The position numbers and the translations under genes were made by a program. Under the pieces are notes generated by a model. That model searched no databases. It worked only from the letters and a program-made list of their open reading frames with translations, and was not told where the DNA came from. A DNA stretch of 64,000 nucleotides from Sacculina carcini (Eukaryota > Arthropoda > Thecostraca > Sacculinidae), in the NCBI GenBank assembly GCA_916048095.2, contig OU696582.1:6964770-7028769 (forward strand). Reading direction: 5' to 3'. This document shows positions 11,851-22,225 of this stretch, one piece after another; the stretch's first letter is position 1; each line of letters begins with the position of its first letter.

Positions 11851-13465
11851 CTATAATGAAGGCTGCTGGTTTTCTGGACGTGTTGATTTCACTGGTCGTA
11901 CGATGTGTTGGCTGGATGAGGCATGTCGGTGTCCGCCGCAGTGGTCCCTATTGACTTGTTGTTTAGCGCTGGCCACTGTGATGTTATGTATCCACTGCAT
12001 CCACCGCATAATTTTACGGACCAAGTAGTCACCCGCTTCGAAGACATTCTGTTCTATATGGGTAAGATCATTTGCTATCTCGTCTGCCTTAGCCCATAGT
12101 CCCTTAGTATCTATCTCTGCCCGTGGCTTTCGGTAAGTTTCTACTAGCTTCTGCACGATTTCGTGTACTTTTGCCAGGGCTTCGACGTCCTTTTGGAGTA
12201 GTTCACCTACTTGCAGCAGGTCACGGCTGTATTGTTCTAGCTCGATGCGTAAATTGGGATCGATACTTGGAGGATTGACAGGATTGTTGGTATCATTTCT
12301 TGCGAGGTCTCGCATCAGCAGAATTTTCAGCTGAATGCTACGTTGCGAGAATAATTCCTCCAATTTTTTTCCGTGCCTTTTTATTTCATTTGATGTTTTT
12401 TCAAGGAGCTTCCGTGCCAAATCTGTGATTTGATGTGATTGTACAAATAAATTTGTTCCTTCACCGCCGATCTGTATTTGAAATACACAACAAAACACAC
12501 ATTTTATAATGTTGTGCTTTAACCAGAACCCAAGCCAGTTGAGACAGAATTCGTGTAGTCTTTATAAAGACTGGTATTGTGAATGCGTGAATTGCCAATA
12601 CGGTTTGCCTTTATAAATAGGCAAAAATGCGGAGAAAAAGGTTTTTCAATACGTACTTAAAAGAACGCTTATACGAAAGAAGAAGTAGCGTTCTTAAAAG
12701 AACGCTATAACGCTGTGTGTTATGCAAAGCGATACGTAGAAAATAAATAGTTGTATCAAACACCTATATTCGCACAAACTCGAAACATCAAGATACTAAT
12801 ACCCAACGGTACTCAACAACGCAATGCGCGTGCTTACGTGCGAGTTTGATGTATGTCAGCATCAGAACCATATACAGTATATACCTATTTACGCCGATCG
12901 TCTGAGGAAATTTTTGGATTTTGCTCAAATTTAACATCGTATTACACATGTTGTATTAGCAATAAGACCACAGCAATTACACGTCATCTTCTGTACAAGT
13001 CTTGCAAACTAATGACAGTGATATGGTTTCGGTGACAGTGTGATATAATTCGCTACATGCTCAAATATCTAAAATATATCATGTGTTGCGTTTTCGCAAC
13101 GATCAGCGTTGCGATACTGACATGAATTAGCCCTGAGTGGGTCTACTTGAATGTTGTGCAAACTGTGCTTTTGTCGAGAACATGCTGCACCAAACGACGC
13201 TCATATACACCATGCGAGACTGCTATTATACACAATTGCAATATAAACAGTATGCAATACGACCAATGCAACACACAAACACATACAATACAATACGACG
13301 CAGCACAACAATCTAATTCAAATAACAGTGAGAGTAAACATTTGCAATATAGCGCCTACAGTCGCATGGGCCGGGATCTACGGCATATGTATATGTATAT
13401 ATATGTAATTGACATTACTGTCACTTTATCACATGTGATTTCTACAACGACGCGTGTATGTTAGC

Positions 13466-13501
<36 letters not shown>

Positions 13502-13547
13502 GATTACGTACCAGCATTATCACCAGTGTCAAATAGAATTTGGACAT
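11851..13547 (-). CDS. Small secreted-looking protein, paralog 1 (two exons)
   Basis: Exon 1 (13547-13512) encodes 12 residues, MSKFYLTLVIML, and ends at donor CTG|GTACGT. Exon 2 (12471-11851) follows acceptor TTTCAAATACAG and starts IGGEGTNLF in the same phase (0), giving 218 residues. The joined N-terminus is a short hydrophobic signal-like segment. The rest is predicted mostly helical and charged with one Cys. I do not recognise the family. The intron is 1040 bp and has a (CA)n run starting 10 bp into it. The ATG has A at -3, and TTGTTTTCAG lies 24 bp upstream, a possible 5'-UTR acceptor. Paralog 2 at 18812 shares exon 1, the 5' UTR and the terminal ~100 bp, but its mature sequence is very different. 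The gene model is inferred from this pairwise conservation; no transcript evidence. Confidence 0.6.
13468..13501. repeat. Intronic (GT)n next to the paralog 1 donor
   Basis: In the sense strand this is a (CA)n run starting about 10 bp inside the intron. Paralog 2 has one at the equivalent place (20169-20186). Confidence 0.85.
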
Positions 13548-13830
13548 TTTCAATTTGTCTTGTTTGTCTGAAAACAATACGGCGTCGGTGATTTTGTGTG
13601 ATTTTTTGAAAGATCAAAATTATTGATAGATGTGATTAGTAATTTAGTTGTCATTTGAATCCTGTTCAATATTTATGTAAAACGAACAGTGAATATTTAA
13701 CCGATCATTCTGATTATATCTCACTTGATTACATCTGACACTGCGCCATCTCAAAATACAACAGTTCACAACAGTTCACAGTACAAATCACAACAGTTCA
13801 CAGATATACTTGTGTTATATGTGTGATCAG

Positions 13831-14142
13831 TTGGGCTGTCAAAAGTTAACAAAGTCACTTTTTCATAAGATACCTAAAACTGCATGAAAAAGTTGCGTAG
13901 GATAATGATTAATAAAGTAATTAGGTTACCAAAAGTTACTTTTTCATCGTTAGGCTACTTTTTTGCTTTTAGTCTGCATTTCGTCGTCAGGTGACCTTTT
14001 GTTATTTTTCTTGTTATTAGGTCACTTTACCACGGAGTTTGGTAATTTTTGCAGACAAAAGGCACAACCACGGTATAAGTCAGGATCAAATAGGAAAAGA
14101 GATGGAATATCAAGTCTAGAGATCAAGAAATTTCCAAATTAC
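13831..14142 (+). mobile_element. hAT family, truncated copy
   Basis: Starts TTGGGCTGTCAAAAGTTAAC after GTGATCAG, the same flank as the complete copy at 22226, and matches it for ~310 bp before joining unrelated sequence at about 14142. The shared flank shows it was duplicated as part of the surrounding block, not inserted independently. Confidence 0.75.
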
Positions 14143-14433
14143 AGTAAATTATACAAAAACATGAAAACACGACACATGTAAATGAAAGTCGTATGTGTGT
14201 CTGTCTGTGTGTGTGTTTGTGTGAGTGTGGTGCGGTTCAGGGTGCATGTTCGTTGAGTTTGAGTTGCTCGTATAGTTGCTGCTGGTAGAAGCGAGCGCAC
14301 ACCTGTCGCCCGCCAAAATCGCGACCGTTCAAGTCGACCAGTGCTGCCAAATTTGACACACAACCACACACACACACACACATATATATATACGTATACA
14401 TACACACACAAACATATATGCATACATGCTGTG
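14142..14433. repeat. Dispersed segment, also at 61085-61386
   Basis: ACAGTAAATTATACAAAAACATG through TACATGCTG is ~95% identical at the two sites by eye, including a GTGGTGCGGTTCAGGGTGCATG block and a flanking (CA)n/(TA)n run. Each copy contains a minus-strand frame of ~95 codons with a conserved RATGVRSLLPAATIRA stretch, but low-complexity ends make coding doubtful. Confidence 0.6.
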
Positions 14434-14503
14434 GATGCCGGCCATTAAGATACTATTTTATGCAAAATTCTACTCCACATTGTCCATGGTGGGCTTAACC
14501 CTG
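14434..14503 (+). mobile_element. MITE family M, truncated copy
   Basis: GATGCCGGCCATTAAG to CCATGGTGGGCTTAA, then the family sequence ends at a TTAA. The next bases, CCCTGTAGTTAC, suggest a piggyBac-like insertion broke it, but the partner end was not found. Confidence 0.55.
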
Positions 14504-15525
14504 TAGTTACTAACATTCCCATTTTGGGAACATGAACTAGAGGAGTATAACTCAAAGCCTATAACAGCTACAGTATAATTGAATACATCGTTAGAAAGCT
14601 TAAATCCTGCAAATTTTGTATTTAAAATACGTGTCTGATTTTGCTGAGGTTAAAAAATTGTATCAAGTTAAATATAGACGAAAATCAACACCTGCAACTT
14701 AGTGGTCTGGTTTTATTCTTTACAAACTGGCATTAGAATCAAGTAGATTTCTCTAGTCTATAAAGAGGACAAATTAAGGTCTACATTAAAAAAGAATTAT
14801 AATTAAGCTCAATTCAAAATGACTCAAAAATCATTATGTTCCCAAAATGGGAACGTTGGTACCTTCTGGTACATTTTTTCGCGTGAAAATCATTTCAGAT
14901 AGTTGTTTATGACTTTTGGGAGCGTAAAATCATTCTCAATACTGTATTTGCTGATGTAGCACTATGCTGACACATGAAATTCGCAGTTTTTATGCAGTGG
15001 CGTTCATAGGTTTTCATTTGTGCACATGTAAACACGTTTATATTATAGCTTGTTAATATGTTTTGCGCAAAATAATTTTCATTGAGACGTTTTGAATTTA
15101 TTCATGTAATAAATAAAAGTCATCGGTGCTAAAATATTGTTCATCTACCTCATAAACACTTGTGAACTTCCTATATACGCTCATGAGAAGTTCGACACCA
15201 GTACGTGCCGATCGACGGGGTTGGTGAATATCCCAGATACAGTTAATTCCTTAAACAAATATTCTGTGTGACGATTTGAGACATGCGTCCCACGCATAAT
15301 ACCCTCTTTCCCACCTTGTCTCCGTTCTGGTGTCATTTTAACAACAGACCACTAAAAAGTGGCCTATTATCGCATATATATATATACATAACCATCAAAA
15401 AGTAAGCGAAAGCCCAAAAATCAAGGTATTTAATAAAATATCGCAATATATTCCTTTATATTGATTCGGACAACTAACAAAAAAGAGATTTTTAGATGAA
15501 GAAAAGTAAGCTGATACTCTTTAGT
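14504..15525. other. AT-rich stretch without genes
   Basis: Contains two complementary TTCCCATTTTGGGAAC-type palindromes (about 14518 and 14838), possibly subterminal repeats of an old DNA element. No coding frame is supported. Confidence 0.4.
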
Positions 15526-15885
15526 CATGGACGTAGATCCTGGGGGTATGGGAGGTATATATACCGCCGAAAAATTGCCTGGAGGTGTGAATACGCAATT
15601 ATACCCCCCAATAACTCTGCTGAGTTAAGTTCATTGGTTATATTATCAAAACCAGCATAGCAAAAAATAACAATACACGAAAAATGTAAAAAATTACAGA
15701 TATGTGAGAAATTGTACTTTACGCGATATACTTTTCATTGAGGTATGTGTGTTGTAATTGAATAGGCCGAAAATAGTTGAGGATCTCATGCCATTGACCA
15801 ACTGAGTCAACTTTTAACACTAATTTATGATGTCTGTCATCCCCCTAGCCTCGACACAAATCTACGCCCATGGTAACTTGCAAAT
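15526..15885. mobile_element. Possible TIR element
   Basis: CATGGACGTAGATCCTGGGGG at the left and CCCCCTAGCCTC...AATCTACGCCCATGG at the right form an inverted pair about 360 bp apart. No clean target-site duplication was found, so the borders are provisional. The internal sequence is AT-rich without coding. Confidence 0.4.
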
Positions 15886-16225
15886 GTCAGAAAAAGTTAG
15901 AAGTAAAAACCGAATAAATATTATTTGACCAAACCCTGTATTTTAATATATACAAATAACATCAAGACAATTAAGCAATGTGGGACATGGTGTAAAATAA
16001 ATATTAATATTGGTTGGGTGTTTTTGTAAAGAGTGGTTAAAATACTTTATCATATACTTCTTGACATTTGAAGATGAAAAATTCCTGTCAGGCAAGAAAT
16101 TTGTTTAGCATTGAGATGGACCTCTCGATGGCTGCTGATGTAGCTTGGTATTCTTGCCGAAAATCGTACTTTGTGAAAGAAATATATCATGTTGCTTATG
16201 CTGACAATTTTTAACAAATTGCTGC
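15886..16225. other. Non-genic stretch
   Basis: AT-rich sequence. Nothing recognisable on either strand. Confidence 0.4.
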
Positions 16226-16653
16226 TTAACCCATTTTTTCCGGAATTAAAATTATTTGCCGATTTTGATTATATCAATATGAGTTAATCAGAAGGGTAAT
16301 AAGAAGATAATGATATGAAACCATTATTTGAATTCTGCTTATTTTATGATAAATAAGCTGGTACCATATGGTACCACTAGGACATAACGAGTACAAAATA
16401 TCATAGACCAAAACATTACGCGAACATACAATATAGTATGATACAACTGTTATAAAGTCACGTGAAAGCAGCCTCACACCACAACTGCAAGATGCTTACT
16501 GACCTTGATACTTGTCAAATCAGTAGCAGGCAGTGTGGGCTATGTGTAGAACATGTTTGAACTCGTTCTGTGCAACGATTTTTATTTGGTATGGAATTAC
16601 ATAACTCAAATGCAGTTGGTACCGTATGGTACCGCTAGGAAAAAACGGGTTAA
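16226..16653. mobile_element. piggyBac-like MITE with TTAA target sites
   Basis: TTAA followed by CCCATTTTTTCCGG at the left and CCTAGGAAAAAACGGG-like sequence (GCTAGGAAAAAACGGG) followed by TTAA at the right. The ends pair as CCCRTTTTTTCC inverted repeats. The interior includes GGTACCATATGGTACC palindromes. At 428 bp including both TTAA it is non-autonomous. Confidence 0.7.
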
Positions 16654-16802
16654 GGCGTTTTTGATGAAGCCGAATTTTCACACACATCGTTGCCGACGTC
16701 TGTACTTTTAATGCTCAATTTTGTAAGACATGCTATTTGACCATTTTGACCTTCTGATCTCATAACCCATCTATTTTCATCTTTTATCAAGATTTATACC
16801 GT

Positions 16803-17115
16803 ATGTGTGTATTAAATCTGGCAAAAATCATCGAAAACCGTGTTCAAGTCCCCTAATAGCAAGAAAAATAACTACCAAAATAAACTACTAAAGAAAGAAA
16901 GAAGAAAGAGAAAAATAACTACTAAAAATGAAGTAATCCAAAGAGGGAAAGGTAAACAAAAACAGAAAAAGTGACCTAACGATGAAAAGGTAACTTTTGG
17001 TAACCTAATAACTTTTGTCATAAGCATCATATACAAGCTGTTTATGGTGTGTTAGGTAACTTGAGAAAAAGTGACCTTTAGGTGAAAAAGTACATTTATT
17101 AACTTTTGACAGCCC
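16803..17115 (-). mobile_element. hAT-family fragment, inverted copy 2
   Basis: Paralogous to 9033-9308, ending ...TTAACTTTTGACAGCCCTA. Marks the left edge of the second duplication block. Confidence 0.65.
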
Positions 17116-17304
17116 TAATTATAACAGTGGTGTGATAATATTCATCGCCGCAAAACACGCCTCAAAAATCCTAATCATGAATTTTTCGAGTGTAGCTCCT
17201 CATGTTTTGCCAAGTCCCCGCATTTTTCCATAGCTCCCATCGGAAAATCCTAGCGCCGCCACTGCCGGAAATCGTCTCTTATTCGCTATGCTGATTACAT
17301 AATG

Positions 17305-17628
17305 CAGATGCCGGCCATTAGGCCCATATTTCAATTCAAAAGTCTACTCCATATTTTCCATGGTGGGCTTTATGGCATGAGCTATTTCAAATCTACAAAT
17401 ATGTGCAATAAATTGATGTAAAGCGTAAATTAACATGTAAATGAGAGGAAAGGACGATTTTTTTCAACATATGTATATGTAGAAAGAACAGGGCATTTGA
17501 AAAAATACTACCGGAGAAAAGTTCTTATTTTGGGTGGGCTTATTGGACCGTGCTACTAAAACCTAGTATTTCAGGTTTGAAAGTGACATGGGTTTGATGG
17601 ACAGGTGAGCTTAATGGCCGTGATCTAC
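17305..17628 (+). mobile_element. MITE family M, uninterrupted copy
   Basis: CCGGCCATTAGGCCC to CTTAATGGCCGTG. It is the empty-site counterpart of 9499-10735, carrying AAATGAGAGGAAAGG without the 909-bp insertion. Confidence 0.7.
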
Positions 17629-17804
17629 AGTGTATGTACCACCTTCTTTCACTTTCGATCAAATCTGTATTCTCAACAGTCTGGCCAGCTAGTCGATATA
17701 CAGAGCGCCGCTTGAAAATGAAAGTGATTACATTGTCAAGTTGAATTTATTCAATACGTCAAAACAATTTAATTGAAATTTCCGCCCAATATATTTTCCC
17801 CAAT

Positions 17805-17880
17805 ACACACAAGTACATTACACACAAGTACAATACACACAAGTACAATACACACAAGTACAATACACACAAGTACATGA
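17805..17880. repeat. 15-bp VNTR, five copies
   Basis: ATACACACAAGTACA units, one of them with a T variant (ACATT). Four copies are present in the paralogous block. Confidence 0.9.
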
Positions 17881-17939
17881 TTGACCCAATAAGAGATAAA
17901 TAGATAACTAATATAATATATATATATATATATATAAAT

Positions 17940-18780
17940 AAAGATGTTGTATTTCTTCTACTGCACGGCCCTCCATGAGGCGAATTAGAAAATACGATGT
18001 ATTAAATGACACACACGATGCTGATGTGGAAATATCAGCAAAGACAAAAAAGACCAAATAAACCAGAACACAACGCACGCGAAAACCTCTGTCGAAAGAC
18101 GACACGTGAAAACACCAAAATAACCCACAGAAACTGTCCACGTCCGAGCCACGACAAACTGCCACACACACTGCCTCCAAAGTTTCATTCACACCACGAA
18201 CAATCACTCGCACACAGACATACAAACCCGCACATACACGCCTAAGCACGCTCACGCACACAACCCATCCCCATCCCCAAGTCCAAACAGGTCAGGTTAA
18301 ACATACACATACGCACACTCGCGCGCTTACACACGTACACACACACACACACACACGTACACGTACACGTACACCATGAAACCCACACAGACACACACAC
18401 TGACACATGCGTACACTTACTAATGCAAACACTCATACGTGCATACTCACATATACAACTATAAATATACATACATTCACAATAGACAAATAAATTAAAT
18501 ATATAGATGCTAGGACATAGTTTTTCGTCTGTTTTTCGGTTTTTAGTTTTATCCTATATACAGATTTTGTGTATGTGCGTGTGTGTATGTGTATGTATGT
18601 ATTTGTGTGTATAGGTATGTATTTGTGTTTGGGTGTGTTTATTTGTGTTTGTGTATATGGGTATGTGTGTGTGTGTGTGTGTATAATTGTGTGTGTGCGT
18701 TACTAAAATTAATCAATCGAATTTCATTGAAGTGAAGTCAATTAATAACAATATATAGCTGTCTTTCATCGGTCTTTAAT
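17940..18780. other. Duplicated 3' flank of secreted gene 2, CA/GT-rich
   Basis: Collinear with 11035-11840, differing mainly in CA/GT repeat lengths. Downstream of the gene that ends at 18812. No recognised coding. Confidence 0.5.
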
Positions 18781-18811
18781 GAAGGCTGCTGGTATTCTGG
18801 ACGTGTTGATT

Positions 18812-19764
18812 TCACTGGTCGTACGTTGTGTTGGCTGGTTGACGATTGTCGGTGTCCGCCGCAGTGGTCTCGCTGGCTTGTAATTCATCGTAGGCTTTTT
18901 GGATGTGCTTCATACAATGACCCACATGTATGGCAGAGTTGTCCAAGTCGGTGTAGGTCTTGTTCAAGTTTTCAATCAATTCATAGAGGTCGCGGAGTGC
19001 TTGATTTACCATTGCGCAGCCACTGTGTCTGCTGGTATCACCGCAAGTAGGAGGCGGATACGCTCCACGCATGATTCCAATTTTATTTTTTACCCTAGAG
19101 TATAAATCTATCATTCTCTGCTTATAAGATTTGAAGTTTTCACCAGCTCCTTTTAAGAAATCATGAACTTCCTTCTGCAAATTCTGCAAATATGCTTCAG
19201 GTAGATTACTCTGTTCCAAGTTTCGCAGCATTCCTACTAATTTCATGCATTTTGGAGACATTTCGTTCACTTCCTTTAGCCAATTTTCCACATCGATTGT
19301 ATTGGTGTACACGTCATCCGCGAGTAGCTGTATCTCGTTTTTTGATTGCACATATATATTCCTTCCATCTCCGCCAATCTGCGGTTGAAATAAACAACAC
19401 AATTCAGGTGTTTTAATTAATATTTACATCAGTGTAATTGCCGGGACTTGAGCGTCGTTTTTCTCGGAGCAGAAGACGTAAAAGTAAACTATAATATATA
19501 TGAACGATGAGCGATGGGAAAGCAGGAGATATATTATATTTTCCAGTGGATATTCGTATTTTTATTATGACAATTAAAGGTACATTTTAATACATATTGA
19601 CACCATTTATACATTATTTATTGTCCAAACATAAATGCATGTGTCAAATACGTGCACACGAGCACTGGCAGACAGACATACAGACACAGTGAATGTGTGA
19701 GTTGAGAATTACCATCACTTCATAAGAGGAAATTTTACTATGGCGAGTTCAATTTTGCATTATG

Positions 19765-19853
<89 letters not shown>

Positions 19854-20232
19854 GTGTGTTTGTGATGTATGATGTTTTCGTGCGCTCAGTACAGGTAGTA
19901 CCTGGCTGAATTCCCTGTAAGATTAGTGTCATCGCTATCTTGATGAACCGTAAGGTATTTGCTGATGGGCGCATGTACGTGTGTGTGAGTGTGTCTGTGT
20001 TCTGCCTGTATTTTATTATCTTGCTTTGTAAATACGAAACATATTTGAATATGCATGTGATTGTGCATGAATGTATGTGGTGTGTAATGTTTATATTTGC
20101 GCAATTGAGACATAATGTGTGTATTGCGCTTTACAAATGACTCAATAAATGAAATGAAATAAATGAAATGTGTGTGTGTGTGTGTCGGTCACGTACCAGC
20201 ATCATCACCAGTGTCAAACAGAATTTGGACAT
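18812..20232 (-). CDS. Small secreted-looking protein, paralog 2 (two exons)
   Basis: Exon 1 (20232-20197) encodes MSKFCLTLVMML up to donor CTG|GTACGT. Exon 2 (19378-18812) follows acceptor TTTCAACCGCAG and begins IGGDGRNIY in phase 0, giving 200 residues. The N-terminus is signal-like. The mature part is helical with four Cys (one in KCMK, two flanking GDTSRHSG, one in GHCMK), which could form two disulfides, unlike paralog 1 with a single Cys. Only the first ~10 mature residues (IGG[ED]G.N[LI][FY]VQS) are clearly shared. The last ~50 coding bases are homologous DNA read in a different frame, ending in TTYDQ. The intron is 818 bp with (CA)n beside the donor. Family unknown. The matching splice sites in two diverged copies are the main support. 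Confidence 0.6.
19765..19851. repeat. (TG)n microsatellite
   Basis: About 85 bp of TG repeats inside the intron of paralog 2. Confidence 0.95.
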
Positions 20233-20311
20233 TTTCAATCTGTCTTGTTTGTCTGAAAACAATACGGCGTCGGTGATTTTCTGTGATTTTTTAAACATCT
20301 CAATTGCTTGT

Positions 20312-21080
20312 TGATATGATTAATAGAGAACAGAATGTTTGGTGACAAAAAGCTCGCATCGCAGGTTTTTATATTATTATTTATGCATTTCAGTATATTT
20401 TTATTTAACGGGAGATGGAAAAAGCCAAAAATGTATTCAAACAATTAACTTGCATGATTTTCATAGCTGATTTCACAGCATGTATTCATGCATCAGTTTT
20501 AATATTAAGATTATGGATTATGGAAATGGATAATCTCAAAACTGGACGTTCTGTTTTTTCGCTGAATTCACTATCAAAAACTACATAAATTTTAATTTAT
20601 TTCATTTCATTTCTGTTTATTTTATTTCATTTTTCAATCTTTTGCTCTTTTTGTGTATCTGTCGATGAAAAACGTATTGTTTTATAGCATTCACTTATTT
20701 CCGTGTGACCCTGTTTATTGATTTTAGTAGAAACAATAAAAACCTGAACATCAATATATTTTCAGCTCTGTCTGGTTCATTGTTTCGTTCATGCAAATTG
20801 AAATGATTCTAATTGTCATTATATACATACGGTATACATATATTTGTTATACAATACTTTTTTAAACGTTTCAAAATGGCATGTAGGGAAGCATGCATAT
20901 ATTGAGCATAACTATTGGGTAACTGACACTGAGTATCAACCACTCCTCAATAAATGTCACTTAATTTCATCATTAATTAATCAGAGTTAATCTTTCATAA
21001 GATTTAGTTTAATTATTAGAAATTAACATACTATGTATAAAAGCTGTTTAATGATGACGCGTATACGAACCCATACTACA
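20312..21080. other. AT-rich non-genic stretch upstream of paralog 2
   Basis: No gene or repeat family recognised. It contains AT-rich sequence with several TTTATTTCATTT runs. Confidence 0.4.
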
Positions 21081-21141
21081 CAATTCAATTGAATTTGATC
21101 AAAATGCGAATGATATGGTCATTTTTCAATTCTCCGCTTAC

Positions 21142-21221
21142 CTTTGTGAATACGTGGCGTGTGTAGTTATGGTTGTGTTTGCTTGGTCCTATGATCGACG
21201 TGTGAAGGTACTGTGTGCTCG

Positions 21222-21278
<57 letters not shown>

Positions 21279-21360
21279 TGTACAATCTTGCAGCACGTGG
21301 TCAAGCTGTCCGAGCTGCAGTTTTTTGCAAATTCGGTGTTTGCTTTGTCTACAGACGTTT
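21142..21360 (-). other. Possible exon, disrupted by (CA)n
   Basis: Minus-strand sequence resembles 23613-23785: both contain a VD..[AS]N[TE]EFAK peptide and end at a donor (here AAAG|GTAAGC, there CAAG|GTGAGT). In the frame that matches the paralog the donor would be phase 1 in both, but here a ~52-bp (CA)n run and an in-frame TAA intervene. Likely a decayed exon copy. Function unknown. Confidence 0.3.
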
Positions 21361-21490
21361 GTGTGTATTTGTATATTTGTATATTTGGTGAAATGCGCAG
21401 CCAACATGAATCTCAATGGCGTCGCCATGTAGGCACCCACGAAGATGTCTGTGTATGTGTATGTGTATGTCCGTCTGTTCTCATCCACCG

Positions 21491-21858
21491 TAGATGCCGG
21501 CCGTTAAGCCTAGGTTTCAATCCAAAATTATACTCCATTTTTTCCATGGTGGTTTGCATGGGCAGAACTATATCAGGATCAAGAAATTCAGTCTATCAAA
21601 GTTTTATTTATTCAATAGAACAAGTTCCATTATAGTATGAATTATGTCAATGTTGATAAAGTACAAATATGTGCAATAGTTTTATGAAAAACCTAAATTA
21701 ACACGTAAATGATAGGAAAGAACTATTTTCAACATATCTTATAGGTAGAACAAACATAACTCAAACATAGAGTTTGCTCTCGTACTACTAAAAACCTAGT
21801 ATTCTAGGCCTGAACAGTGGTATGGGCTTAATGACCAGGTGGCCTTAATGACCGGGTC
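21491..21858 (+). mobile_element. MITE family M, copy 4
   Basis: CCGGCCGTTAAGCCTAGG to GGGCTTAATGACCAGG, with the ACTCCATTTTTTCCATGGTGG landmark. More diverged than the copies in the duplicated block. Confidence 0.6.
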
Positions 21859-21861
21859 CTA

Positions 21862-21920
21862 GTAGTTGAGCTAGGCTCGAGCTGTCCTGTCTCCAAATCT
21901 CGTTGCATCTACCCATTATC
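21862..21920 (-). mobile_element. Short LINE A-family 3' end remnant
   Basis: GAGCTAGGCTCGAGCTGTCCTG and TCTCCAAAT resemble the end of LINE A at 25302-25336 (GAGCAAGGCTCAGACTGTCCTG and TCTCCAAAC). Too short for certainty. Confidence 0.4.
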
Positions 21921-21941
21921 CTCTTATACTCGTAGCCTCCA

Positions 21942-22187
21942 GAACACTTTTATGTATTGTATTTCATGCATCTACAATTCTGATAGAAAAAATGTAGAAG
22001 GCAGCAAAAAACTACAACTTATATTTACAGACATGCGCGCGTGGGCACTACCACCCCACGCACGCCTACTGTACACGCGCCTCACGCGCGCCTGTCTGTA
22101 AATATAGGTTCTAGTTTGTCTTCCAGCCTTCTACATTTTTTCTATCAGAATTGTAGATGCATGAAATAAGATACATAAAAGTGTTCA
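21942..22187. repeat. Foldback inverted repeat, ~62-bp arms plus inner stem
   Basis: GAACACTTTTATGT...GTAGAAGGC at 21942 pairs with GCCTTCTAC...ACATAAAAGTGTTC ending at 22187. An inner TATATTTACAGACA / TGTCTGTAAATATA pair and alternating GCGCGCG-rich loop follow. It sits between the duplicated flank and the hAT copy, and was inserted after duplication because the first block lacks it. Confidence 0.8.
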
Positions 22188-22225
22188 ACAGTTCACAGAG
22201 ATACTTGTGGTATATGTGTGATCAG

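Noticed and set aside
14497-15360. Complete piggyBac element starting at TTAACCCTGTAG
   Set aside because: No matching right-hand inverted end with TTAA could be found in the expected direction.
15526-15885. hAT assignment for the CATGGACGTAGATC inverted pair
   Set aside because: The flanks do not give an 8-bp duplication in any alignment tried, so only the TIR pair is reported.
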